Of a stretch of DNA of 64,000 nucleotides, positions 7,761 through 15,895 are shown in pieces; positions within the stretch are counted from its first letter, which is position 1, and every line of letters begins with the position of its first letter. Below the pieces are notes generated by a model that was given only the letters and a program-made list of their open reading frames with translations, did not search any database and had not been told where the DNA came from. The stretch comes from CAZMGB01 sp964565775 (GTDB taxonomy: Bacteria; Chloroflexota; Dehalococcoidia; DSTF01; JALHUB01): contig CAZMGB010000013.1 in NCBI GenBank assembly GCA_964565775.1, positions 33,731 through 97,730 of the forward strand, written 5' to 3'. The position numbers were made by a program, and so were the translations under genes.

Positions 7761-8456
7761 CTGAAAAGACTGCTGATGATAGGAGGGGCGGTGGCGGTTA
7801 TAGGGCTGGCGGCGCTGGCCGTCAGCGGAGCCGTCACCTCCGCTCAAGACGGGAGCGGACCAGTCAACACGTTCCTTGCGAAGGTTGCCGAGAAGCTCGG
7901 CGTGAGCCAGGACAAACTGAACACCGCCGTTCAGGAGGCCCAGACCGAAATGATAGACCAGGCGGTGGCCGAGGGCCGCCTCACGCAAGCGCAGGCAGAC
8001 CAACTCAAGCAGCGCGCTGCGGAGGGCGGCCTCGTGTTCCCGTTCGTGGGTCCGGGCCACGGCTGGGGCGAGTCAAGGGGCGTCGTACCCGAGGCTGCGG
8101 CCCAGGTGCTGGGTATGACCGAGGATGAACTGCTTCAGGCGCTCAAGGACGGCAGTTCCCTTGCCCAGGTGGCAGACGCTCACGGGATGAGCGTAGAGGA
8201 GTTCCAGACAGCACTGCTGAAGCAGGTCAAGACGCAGCTTGACGGACTGGTCGGCGACGGCACCCTCACCCAAACGCAGGCCGACGAGCAGTACCAGCGT
8301 ACAGAGCAGAACATCGACAGCATCGTCAACGGCACAGGGTGCGCCGGCGAGTTCGGAGGGCGAAGGGGCGGTCCGGGCCGTCTTGGTGAGCCATGGTCCG
8401 GCCCGCCCGCGGAGGAGACGCCCCAGGGCACCGGGGCGTCTGGGACCACAACCTAG
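7761..8456 (+). CDS. Secreted helical protein of unknown function
   Basis: The N-terminus KRLLMIGGAVAVIGLAALAV with SGAVTSAQ is a clear Sec signal peptide. The mature part is helical and holds motifs such as KLGVSQDKLNTAVQEAQTEM and GRLTQAQADQLKQR, resembling the DUF2680/YckD-like exported proteins. A second similar unit follows (VLGMTEDELLQALKDG, then GTLTQTQADEQYQR), so it is a two-repeat protein with a Gly/Pro-rich tail. A CTG at 7761 is the best-placed start, 6 bases after AAAGGAGGTG; the frame is open back to a TTG at 7728. It carries the 43-bp element upstream, so it is probably induced by the adjacent two-component system. Confidence 0.8.
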   Translation: MKRLLMIGGAVAVIGLAALAVSGAVTSAQDGSGPVNTFLAKVAEKLGVSQDKLNTAVQEAQTEMIDQAVAEGRLTQAQADQLKQRAAEGGLVFPFVGPGHGWGESRGVVPEAAAQVLGMTEDELLQALKDGSSLAQVADAHGMSVEEFQTALLKQVKTQLDGLVGDGTLTQTQADEQYQRTEQNIDSIVNGTGCAGEFGGRRGGPGRLGEPWSGPPAEETPQGTGASGTTT

Positions 8457-8482
8457 CTAGAGCCGGAGAAGTGCTCACCGAC

Positions 8483-8510
8483 GGAGGCCGGGGCGTATGC
8501 CCCGGCCTCC
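8483..8510 (+). terminator. Hairpin terminator
   Basis: GGAGGCCGGGGC-GTAT-GCCCCGGCCTCC is a perfect 12-bp stem placed 26 bases after the secreted-protein stop. A weak T-rich stretch follows. Confidence 0.75.
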
Positions 8511-8547
8511 ATCAATTTCCCACGGCGCGGCCTCCCCGGCCGTCACA

Positions 8548-8590
8548 TTAGAGAAGTCTAATCCCTCTCCAACGTGCCCTTAACAACAGC
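8548..8590 (+). promoter_or_regulatory. 43-bp element, copy B
   Basis: CATTAGAGAAG, TCTAATCCCTC, TCCAACGTGCC and CTTAACAACAG follow each other in exact 11-base steps, matching copies A and C. It lies about 50 bases before the HtrA start codon. A second CCTTAAC occurs 14 bases after the first. Confidence 0.75.
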
Positions 8591-8638
8591 GCCTTAACGT
8601 GGGTTCAGCAATCTTGCCAGTCAACGAGGAGGAAGACC

Positions 8639-9739
8639 ATGAAGACAAAGCTCGCGGCAGGGGTGATCGCCGTCATCGCTGTTGCCGCCCTCGCGATCGG
8701 GCTCGTGGCGTTGACCACGGGCTCAGGATCCAGGGCGAACACTCCTGCAACCGAGGCAGTTCAGGCGAACACGGTTGCAGCGGGCCCCGCGCTCGGCGAG
8801 GAGCAGCAGGTGATCGACATCTACGACAAGGCAAGCCCGGCGGTGGTCCAGATTAGCGTCGGTGCGTCTACCGGGTCAGGGTTCCTGATCGACAATGCGG
8901 GGCACATCCTGACGAACAGTCACGTAGTGAGTGGCACGTCGACCGTTACAGTGACCCTCAACGACGGCACAGATCTGACCGGTACGGTGCTGGGGGCGGA
9001 CGCCGCAGACGACATCGCCCTCGTAAAGGTCGACGCTTCCGCCGTCTCGCAGATCACGCCCCTTACGCTGGGGAACTCGGACAACGTGCAGCCGGGGCAG
9101 ATGGCTATTGCCCTGGGGAGCCCTTTCGGCCTTGAGGACACGATCACCGTCGGCGTCATCAGCGGCCTCGACAGGAGCTTGACCGGCAACGATGGCCGCC
9201 CAATCACCGATGTGATCCAGACCGACGCCGCTCTCAACCCGGGCAACTCCGGGGGACCGCTGCTCAATTCAGATGGAGAAGTGATCGGCATCAATACGGC
9301 CGTCGAGAGCCAGTCGGCGAACGGAGTGGGCTTCGCAGTTCCCATCAACACGGCCGAGAACGTCCTCCCCCGCCTCCAGGAAGGGCAAACGGTTTCGCGT
9401 CCCTGGATCGGGGTCGCGGGCAGAACGCTAACGAGTGAGATGGCGAGCGCCCTGAATCTGAGCGTCAATGAGGGCGTGTACGTGGTTCAAGTTTCCGCGG
9501 GGAGTCCGGCCGCTGACGCGGGGCTCAAGGGCGGGGGCACTACCTTTCAGGGTGAGCCCGGCGCAGGCGGCGACGTTGTCACCGCCATCGACGGGCAACC
9601 GCTGAAGACCATCGAGGACCTCATCAGCTTCCTCAACGGCAAACAGGCGGGCGACAAGGTCACGCTCACGCTGAATCGTGGCGGGAAGACCCTGCAGCAG
9701 TCGCTGACGCTGGCCGAGTACCCTGGGAACACTCGGTAG
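8639..9739 (+). CDS. HtrA/DegP-type serine protease (S1C) with PDZ domain
   Basis: This 366-residue protein has an N-terminal membrane anchor (about 5-27), a trypsin-like domain with His95 (LTNSHVV), Asp125 (ADDIALVK) and Ser204 (GNSGGPL), then one PDZ domain (about 265-360, GVYVVQVSAGSPAADAGL). This is the length and layout of membrane-tethered HtrA with a single PDZ. It degrades or refolds damaged proteins outside the cytoplasmic membrane. GAGGAGGAAGACC lies before ATG. The shared 43-bp element upstream places it in the same likely regulon as the secreted protein at 7761 and the efflux operon at 13103. Confidence 0.95.
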   Translation: MKTKLAAGVIAVIAVAALAIGLVALTTGSGSRANTPATEAVQANTVAAGPALGEEQQVIDIYDKASPAVVQISVGASTGSGFLIDNAGHILTNSHVVSGTSTVTVTLNDGTDLTGTVLGADAADDIALVKVDASAVSQITPLTLGNSDNVQPGQMAIALGSPFGLEDTITVGVISGLDRSLTGNDGRPITDVIQTDAALNPGNSGGPLLNSDGEVIGINTAVESQSANGVGFAVPINTAENVLPRLQEGQTVSRPWIGVAGRTLTSEMASALNLSVNEGVYVVQVSAGSPAADAGLKGGGTTFQGEPGAGGDVVTAIDGQPLKTIEDLISFLNGKQAGDKVTLTLNRGGKTLQQSLTLAEYPGNTR

Positions 9740-9752
9740 CTGAAACGGCGCG

Positions 9753-9794
9753 GGCGGCGTCCAGGCTCCCCCGCCTTTAGAGCTGGACGCCGCC
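9753..9794 (+). terminator. Probable terminator hairpin
   Basis: GGCGGCGTCCAG and CTGGACGCCGCC form a 12-bp perfect stem with an 18-base loop just after the HtrA stop codon. No long T tract follows, so intrinsic strength is uncertain. Confidence 0.55.
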
Positions 9795-9827
9795 AACCGC
9801 GCCACGAAGACTGTGGAAGAACCGGCG

Positions 9828-10049
9828 ATGACAACCCGAACGAATAGGACATTTCGTCTTGGCTCCTGCCCCAGGTGCGGCGGTGATGCCTATCTGGACG
9901 TGCTGGACGAGCCGGAGTGGCGCTGCCTTCAATGCGGGCGCGTCGTTCCGACGAAAGCTACCAAAAGGCAGAGGCTCTACCAGGCTAAGCTACCCCCGCC
10001 CGCGCGTCAGTCCCACATGGCGGCGAAGGGGCTGGCTACTCTCGCCTGA
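9828..10049 (+). CDS. Small zinc-ribbon protein
   Basis: This 73-residue protein carries one zinc ribbon: CPRCGGDAYLDVLDEPEWRC followed by LQCG, giving two CxxC knuckles about 18 residues apart. The C-terminal tail is basic and unstructured. ATG 9828 is taken as the start; a GTG at 9813 is also in frame. The last third (9967-9999) is antisense to a tRNA-like 5' half, so the C-terminus may have been remodelled by insertion. The function is unknown. Confidence 0.65.
   Translation: MTTRTNRTFRLGSCPRCGGDAYLDVLDEPEWRCLQCGRVVPTKATKRQRLYQAKLPPPARQSHMAAKGLATLA
9967..9999 (-). other. tRNA-like 5' half (incomplete)
   Basis: Read on the minus strand from 9999, the bases give acceptor GCGGGGG, TA, D-arm GCTTAGCCTGGTAGAGC and an anticodon 5' stem TCTGC followed by C and T-rich loop. 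The D stem pairs. The expected GCAGA 3' strand and a GTTCGA T-arm are absent, so this is not a functional tRNA. It overlaps the small zinc-ribbon gene on the other strand. Confidence 0.4.
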
Positions 10050-10105
10050 TCGATTCCGGTCGAACGCGGCCTGGCAGCTCGGTTTGCAGTTCGTGAGGGC
10101 AAGAC

Positions 10106-12322
10106 ATGAGCACAACCGCTAAGGCGTTCGGACACCGAAGGTCCGCCGAGAGAGCCAGGATAATACCGGCGCTGTCCTGGCACCTCATCGCGCTGGCAGG
10201 CGTCGTGCTCCTCGCCCTCATTCTGAACGCGTGGGGCCTGTCCAAGGCCGGGTACGGGAACACTTACTACGCCGCAGCCGTCCGCTCGATGACGATGTCG
10301 TGGAAGAACTTCTTCTTCGGCGCATTTGACCCGGGCGGGTTCATCACCGTGGACAAGCCGCCGGTGTTTCTGTGGGTGGGAGCGCTCTCCGCCCGCATCT
10401 TCGGCTATTCCAGCTGGTCGATTCTGCTTCCCAGCGCCGTGGCGGGTGCGGCGAGCGTGGGTCTGTTGTGGCTGATCGTGCGGCGCTACTTCGGCCCGAT
10501 GGCGGCCACGATAGCAGGGTTCGTCCTGGCGCTGTCGCCGATCTCAGTGGCGGTCAACCGGTTGAACCTCCCCGAGCCGTTCCTGATCCTGGCGCTGATA
10601 GGAGCGGCGGGCGCGGTGCTACGGTCGCTGGAAAGCCGGCGCTGGTGGGCGTGGACCGCGCTTGCGGGCTTCCTCGTCGGCGTCGCCTTCAACACGAAGA
10701 TGCTGGACGCCTGGATCCCGGGCCCAGCGCTGGCGCTCGCTATCGTCGTCGCAGCGCCAACAATATCGCTTGCCTCGGCGCGACAGATCCTCCTCCGGCT
10801 CGCGGTACTGGGAGCGGTGACTCTGGTCGTCTCGGCCTCATGGATGGTTGTCGTCGATGCATGGCCAGCGTCCAGCCGGCCTTACATCGGCGGCAGCACC
10901 AAGAACACAGTGCTGGATCTCGCCCTGGGGTATAACGGCTTCGGCCGAGTGGAGGGCCAGGGCCGGGTCGGCGGCGGGGGCCTCCCGCCGGGCCCCATCA
11001 ACGTCCAGTCGCTGCGTCCATCAGACGGGACTAACGGGACTGACGGTTGGCGGGCACCATGGTCCGACGGACAGCCCGGCCGACAGGCACTACAGGGCGT
11101 GCCGGGAGGCGTTCAAGGTCCCGGCGGCCAGACCCTACAAGCCCCGCGCAGTGGATCCAGCTCGTCGGGAGGCTTCCGAGGCGCCGGGGGCATCATCGCG
11201 GGAATCCCCAGTCGTCTCAGGATGTTCGACGACGCGAATGGAGGCCAGATCGGCTGGCTGCTGCCGTTCGCGGTCGGTGGTGGGCTGGTCGCGCTCTGGT
11301 TCTGGCGACGACACCCCGTGCGTCGCGCCTTCGCGATACTCTTCCTGGGATGGATCGCCCTCTATGGAGGGATCTACTCGTACGCGCAGGGCATCTACCA
11401 CAGCTACTACACCTCAACGATGGCGCCAGGGATCGCAGCCCTGGTCGGCGTGGGCACGGTCGCCCTGGCAAGCGCCGTGCGACGCGACCGCCGATGGCTG
11501 ATCGCGGCGATCGCGATCGTCGGCGTGACGGTGTGGACGCAGCTAGTGATAGCAGGGCGGACACCCGACTTCTACGGCTGGGTTCGCCCGTTCACCGTAG
11601 CTACCGCGCTCGCCGGGCTCGCCGTCATGGCAGTGCTATCAGTCAGACGTCTCCCCGTGGCCAGCGGGCTAGTACTCGGCGTGGCGGGGCTTCTGCTGTT
11701 GCCCGCGGCCTGGTCGTTTAGCGCGACGGCGAACACCTCTCTCAATGCAACGTTGCCCCAGGCTGGGCCGCGACAGGGTGCGTCCGGCGGGACGTTTGGC
11801 TCCCAAGCTTTCGACAACGGGACGGCTGAGCTAGCCGCATGGCTGAAGTCGCACAGCGACCCCAACGCTACCTGGCAGCTCGTCGTCACCAGCTCACAGA
11901 ACGCCTCCACTCTAATCGCGGAGTACAAGGTGCCGGTCCTGGCACTGGGAGGGTTCATGGGCAGCGATAACACCATCAGCGTCGCCGGGTTTGCTGACCT
12001 CGTGTCTTCCGGAGCCGTTCGCTACGTGATGGCCGGCGAGGGGGGATGGATCGGTGGAGGCACGTTCGGAGGTGCTCTCTTCAGCGCCCTTACAGGCGGG
12101 TGGCCGGGCGATGGCAGCCAGCAGGGCATCGGCGCGTACAGCTTCCGTGGAGCGTCGGTACCAAGGGCGAGCGCATTGATGTCAGGGTCGAACGCGGTGA
12201 TGTCCGCGGTTCAGAGTGCGTGCACTGTCGTGACGGACCCGGACCTGCCTGCACAGTATCAGGGTGCCATTTATGACTGCGCCGGTGCCGCCGACGCGCT
12301 CTACACGGCCGGAGGCAACTGA
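10106..12322 (+). CDS. GT39-family membrane glycosyltransferase (YkcB/ArnT-like)
   Basis: This 738-residue multi-pass membrane protein starts with a helix at about 27-47. The first loop has WKNFFFGAFDPGGFITVDKP, the catalytic-loop region of GT39/ArnT-like enzymes that use a polyprenyl-phosphate sugar donor. NRLNLPEPFLIL and GVAFNTKMLDAW are typical of the YkcB group. A long Gly/Gln/Ser-rich insert (about 285-355) interrupts the membrane region, as in other YkcB-like proteins. The C-terminal soluble part is about 180 residues. It is 1 base from the GtrA gene, which fits a sugar-lipid flipping pair for cell-wall or membrane-protein glycosylation. Confidence 0.9.
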   Translation: MSTTAKAFGHRRSAERARIIPALSWHLIALAGVVLLALILNAWGLSKAGYGNTYYAAAVRSMTMSWKNFFFGAFDPGGFITVDKPPVFLWVGALSARIFGYSSWSILLPSAVAGAASVGLLWLIVRRYFGPMAATIAGFVLALSPISVAVNRLNLPEPFLILALIGAAGAVLRSLESRRWWAWTALAGFLVGVAFNTKMLDAWIPGPALALAIVVAAPTISLASARQILLRLAVLGAVTLVVSASWMVVVDAWPASSRPYIGGSTKNTVLDLALGYNGFGRVEGQGRVGGGGLPPGPINVQSLRPSDGTNGTDGWRAPWSDGQPGRQALQGVPGGVQGPGGQTLQAPRSGSSSSGGFRGAGGIIAGIPSRLRMFDDANGGQIGWLLPFAVGGGLVALWFWRRHPVRRAFAILFLGWIALYGGIYSYAQGIYHSYYTSTMAPGIAALVGVGTVALASAVRRDRRWLIAAIAIVGVTVWTQLVIAGRTPDFYGWVRPFTVATALAGLAVMAVLSVRRLPVASGLVLGVAGLLLLPAAWSFSATANTSLNATLPQAGPRQGASGGTFGSQAFDNGTAELAAWLKSHSDPNATWQLVVTSSQNASTLIAEYKVPVLALGGFMGSDNTISVAGFADLVSSGAVRYVMAGEGGWIGGGTFGGALFSALTGGWPGDGSQQGIGAYSFRGASVPRASALMSGSNAVMSAVQSACTVVTDPDLPAQYQGAIYDCAGAADALYTAGGN

Positions 12323-12323
12323 C

Positions 12324-12854
12324 ATGCGCCGGATGCAGGCGGCCATAGCTCGCCCCAGGCTCGTCCGATTCCTTCTCGCTGGAGGCGTTAGCTACGTTGT
12401 CAACCAGGTGTTGCTGTTCGCACTCTACGACGGCGCGTTCGCGTCGCTGCCGAGAGGCGAGGGAGGACTGGCTAGCCACTTCGACTTGCCGCTGCTTCTC
12501 GCTTCCATTATCGCCCTCGAAGTCTCCATCGTCGTACGATTCGTGCTGAACGACTGGTGGACCTTCTCCGATCGGCACACCAAATCGCTTGCGGCGCGCT
12601 TCTACCAGTCCAACTTCACGTCTTTTGGCAGCCCCATCATCTGCCTTGCCGCAGTGAACGTCCTCACGCCCTACTTCGGCGTCAGCTACCTCCTCTCCAA
12701 CTCGCTGGGAATCGTCCTGGGCCTGGCCTGGAACTGGTTCTGGAGCACTCGCCTTGTCTGGCCTAGTCGCCGGACGCCGTCTCGGGGCACCACTGGAGGC
12801 CGGTGGCGGAGTCAAGCGGCCGGCAAGGCAGCCAGCACCTTCCCCACGACCTAA
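12324..12854 (+). CDS. GtrA-family membrane protein
   Basis: This 176-residue protein begins RLVRFLLAGGVSYVVNQVLL, the GtrA signature, with about four membrane helices and the conserved FVLNDWWTF between helices 2 and 3. GtrA proteins are thought to move polyprenyl-phosphate sugars across the membrane. ATG 12324 lies one base after the GT39 stop, with GGAGG inside the end of that gene, so the two are translationally coupled. Confidence 0.9.
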   Translation: MRRMQAAIARPRLVRFLLAGGVSYVVNQVLLFALYDGAFASLPRGEGGLASHFDLPLLLASIIALEVSIVVRFVLNDWWTFSDRHTKSLAARFYQSNFTSFGSPIICLAAVNVLTPYFGVSYLLSNSLGIVLGLAWNWFWSTRLVWPSRRTPSRGTTGGRWRSQAAGKAASTFPTT

Positions 12855-12963
12855 GCCAGCCGCGTCCATCTTCCTGCGACGGAAACGTATCGCCCGCCGT
12901 TCTCCTCTGATCGTGTTGTCCACGGCCACGATCCGAGAGCGCCGAAGGACTGGATCGGCGAAA

Positions 12964-13006
12964 TTAAGGAACTCTAACCTTTCTCCAACGCTCCTCTAAC
13001 GACAGC
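12964..13006 (+). promoter_or_regulatory. 43-bp element, copy C
   Basis: AATTAAGGAAC, TCTAACCTTTC, TCCAACGCTCC and TCTAACGACAG in exact 11-base steps give the clearest version of the repeat. It lies about 97 bases before the efflux adaptor start. TAGGCT, a possible -10 region, follows directly, as TACGCT does in copy A. Confidence 0.75.
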
Positions 13007-13102
13007 GTCGTAGGCTAGCCGCGGCGGGCAGACTAGAAAGCAACGCAAGCATGGTGACCGACCGCAACGTGTAGCGGGTCGAGCCCGCGGAGGTACTGCG
13101 CG

Positions 13103-15895
13103 ATGAGCGAGCCAAACATCCCTCAGGCGCCAGAGGACTACGACGAGCTGCTTGAGAGACCTGAACATCGCTGGCGCGGCCGCCTCATCGGGCTCGCGGT
13201 GCTTGGAGCGCTGGTCGCGGCTGGCGCCTACGTGCTCTGGGGCGTCGTGCTGGGAGGTGGGGGTGAGCAGACGGGAGCCGTCCAGACGGTGACGGTCGAG
13301 CGAGGCTCCATTACGAACACCGTGAGCACCACCGGCGTGGCCGTTGCCCAGTCGACGACAGACCTCTCATTCGACCAGTCGGGAACCGTGTCGGCGGTCA
13401 ACGTCAAGCTCGGGCAAGAGGTCAAGGCGGGAGACGTGCTCGCCGAGATAGACCCAAGCGAACTCCAGGATGCCGTGACGACCGCGCAGGTCAACCTCGC
13501 CTCCGCCCAGAACAGCCTCAACCAGCTCCTGAAGGGCGCCGACGCCGCCGAGCTCGCATCCGCTGACCAGAGCGTCGTGCAGGCGCAGGCGACCCTCGAC
13601 AAGGCCAACCAGGCCCTGAAGGAACTGTCCCAAGGGCCCACCGATAGCGAAGAGCTCTCGGCGGAGCAGGCGGTGTCTTCAGCGCAGGCGAAGCTCGACG
13701 AGGCCAACCGCGCCCTGGACGACCTGACGGCGGGCCCCACCGACAGTGAACGGCTCTCGGCTGAGCAGGCGGTGTCCTCAGCGCAGGCGAAGCTCGATGA
13801 GGCCAACCGCGCCCTGAAGGACCTGACGGCGGGCCCCACCGATAGCGAAGAGCTCTCGGCTGAGCAGGCAGTGTCTTCAGCGCAGGCGAAGCTCGACGAG
13901 GCCAACCGCGCCCTGAAGGACCTATCGGCGGGGCCCAGCGCGAGTGAGCTGCTCTCGGCGCAGCAGGCCGTCGTTTCAGCGCAGGCGCAACTGGACCAGG
14001 CGGAGGCCGCGCGCGACAAGCTGTACTCGGACAACGAAGACGCCATTGCCGCCGCCCAAGCGGCCGTCACGAAAGCACAGAATGCCCTGGACAGCGCGGA
14101 GCGTGCGGCCGATAGCGCCGAAAGCAGCCGTGCTTCCGCGGAGGCGTCACTAACGAGTGCAGAGAACGCCTATTGCGGTATTGACACTACCCCTTACTTC
14201 TGTACGGTGCGGGCGGCGCCGATCTCTTATGCGGATGAACAGGCCCTGCTGGACATCGTCGCCGATCCCACGGCCGATCCAGCACTCGCTAGTCAGGCCA
14301 AGGCAGTGTTGGACGCGAACTCGTCCTACGTCAAGGCGCTGGACTCCAAGCAAAGCGCCGACGCGGCCGTTGTCTCGGCTCAAGCCGACCTCACCGCAGC
14401 CCAGAACGATCTCTACGAGGCGCAGCAGGGCCCCAGCAGCGCGGACATTTCGGACGCGGACGCGCGCATTACGGAGGCGCAACTCGCGCTCCAAGTAGCG
14501 AACGCGAAGCTGCACGAACTGAACGCGGGGCCGACGGAGAGCGAGCTGGCGGACGCCCAGGACAACGTCGATTCTGCGCAGGAGGCGCTCGACCTTGCGA
14601 GCGCGAAGCTGAAGGAACTGAACGCGGGGCCGACGCAGACCGAGCTGGCGAACGCCCACGACAACGTCGATTCGGCGCAGGAGGCGCTCGACCTTGCGAA
14701 AACGAAGCTGGATGAACTGAACGAGGGGCCGACGGAGAGCGAGCTCGCCGACGCCCAGGACAACGTCGACTCGGCGCAGGAGGCGCTCGACATCGCCAGA
14801 GTGAAGCTGGATGAACTGAACCAACCACCGACGGAGGACGAGCTGGCGCAGGCACAGAGCGACGTTGATGCGGCCGCCATAGGGTTGAAGGTGGCGGAGG
14901 CGAAGCGCGAGGACACGTACAACGGCGCCGACCCGGAAGACGTCGAGCAGCAGCGCAACCAGGTGCTTCTGGCCGAGCTCTCCGTCGAGCGGGCGCAGAA
15001 GAACCTGGAGAAGGCCAAGCTCACCGCCCCGTTCGACGGTACGGTGGAGGAAGTGAACATCCAGGCCGGCGACGCGGTCGGTGGAACCGGCGCAACCGCG
15101 GCGATTGTCCTCAATACGCCGGATGCGGTGCGCCTCGACCTGACGGTCTCCGAATCCGACAGGCCCAATATCAAGGTCGGCCAGACGGGCACCGCCACCT
15201 TCGACGCGATCCCGGACGAAACATTCGAGACCGTGATCGATTGGGTGGGAACGAGCGCGACCACGACTCAGGGCGTCGTCACATACGACGTGCGGGCGAG
15301 CCTCTCCACCACACCGACAAGGATCATAAGCGCACCGTCGGCCACGGGGCGTAGTGCAGGCACCTTCTCGCCTGTGGGCACACCGGTGGCAGGCGCCACC
15401 CCCTCTGCCGGTGTCGCAGGAGCGAGGCCGGCGGGCACTCCCGCCGGGAGCGCATCGCCCCAGACCGGCACTCCCGCAGCGGGAGCCACGCCCCAAGCCA
15501 GCACTCCCGCGCTGCCCACCGGCACGGCCGTTAGCACGAAGCCGCTGCCCGGCATGAACGCCACCGTAGAGATCGTGGTGGAGCAGGCTCAGGATGTCCT
15601 GGTGGTCCCAACGCTGGCGGTCCAAACCGAAGGGCGCCAGAGCGTAGTCGAGGTTCAGAAGGACGACGGAACGACCGAAAGGCTGGTCGTCGAGACGGGC
15701 CTCAGCGATGGCACGAACACCGAGATCGTGAGAGGCCTGGAGGAGGGGCAGACGGTGATAATCCCCAGCGGCACAGCGATAGCGGCCGTACAGCCTACGG
15801 CGGGCGCGGGCTTCGGGCAGTTTCGGTTCGGGGGCGAAGCAGAGGGCGGAGGAGGGCCCGTCACCATCCCGGGCCCGTCCGGAGGGGCCCGGTGA
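13103..15895 (+). CDS. Efflux periplasmic adaptor (HlyD/MacA-like) with long repeated coiled coil
   Basis: This 930-residue protein has a short cytoplasmic start, a membrane helix (about 29-48), a biotinyl-lipoyl half (SFDQSGTVSAVNVKLGQEVK), a very long coiled coil (about 120-640), the second lipoyl half (FDGTVEEVNIQAGDAV), beta-barrel and membrane-proximal domains, and a Gly-rich C-terminus. The coiled coil holds near-identical 33-residue repeats, far longer than a typical MacA hairpin. A Pro/Thr/Ala-rich spacer (about 750-810) looks extracellular. It heads an operon with an ABC ATPase and permease and has the 43-bp element upstream. It probably exports a peptide, lipid or antimicrobial. Confidence 0.9.
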   Translation: MSEPNIPQAPEDYDELLERPEHRWRGRLIGLAVLGALVAAGAYVLWGVVLGGGGEQTGAVQTVTVERGSITNTVSTTGVAVAQSTTDLSFDQSGTVSAVNVKLGQEVKAGDVLAEIDPSELQDAVTTAQVNLASAQNSLNQLLKGADAAELASADQSVVQAQATLDKANQALKELSQGPTDSEELSAEQAVSSAQAKLDEANRALDDLTAGPTDSERLSAEQAVSSAQAKLDEANRALKDLTAGPTDSEELSAEQAVSSAQAKLDEANRALKDLSAGPSASELLSAQQAVVSAQAQLDQAEAARDKLYSDNEDAIAAAQAAVTKAQNALDSAERAADSAESSRASAEASLTSAENAYCGIDTTPYFCTVRAAPISYADEQALLDIVADPTADPALASQAKAVLDANSSYVKALDSKQSADAAVVSAQADLTAAQNDLYEAQQGPSSADISDADARITEAQLALQVANAKLHELNAGPTESELADAQDNVDSAQEALDLASAKLKELNAGPTQTELANAHDNVDSAQEALDLAKTKLDELNEGPTESELADAQDNVDSAQEALDIARVKLDELNQPPTEDELAQAQSDVDAAAIGLKVAEAKREDTYNGADPEDVEQQRNQVLLAELSVERAQKNLEKAKLTAPFDGTVEEVNIQAGDAVGGTGATAAIVLNTPDAVRLDLTVSESDRPNIKVGQTGTATFDAIPDETFETVIDWVGTSATTTQGVVTYDVRASLSTTPTRIISAPSATGRSAGTFSPVGTPVAGATPSAGVAGARPAGTPAGSASPQTGTPAAGATPQASTPALPTGTAVSTKPLPGMNATVEIVVEQAQDVLVVPTLAVQTEGRQSVVEVQKDDGTTERLVVETGLSDGTNTEIVRGLEEGQTVIIPSGTAIAAVQPTAGAGFGQFRFGGEAEGGGGPVTIPGPSGGAR
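13634..13930 (+). repeat. Three tandem 99-bp coding repeats (first coiled-coil block)
   Basis: Three units of 33 codons start GPTDSE and continue with LSAEQAVSSAQAKLDEANRA; a diverged fourth follows to about 14029. 33 residues equal three 11-residue (hendecad) coiled-coil turns. Confidence 0.85.
14528..14824 (+). repeat. Three tandem 99-bp coding repeats (second coiled-coil block)
   Basis: Three units of 33 codons of the type GPTESELADAQDNVDSAQEA, with a diverged fourth following. The period equals that of the first block, so the two arms of the hairpin probably pair repeat against repeat. Confidence 0.85.
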
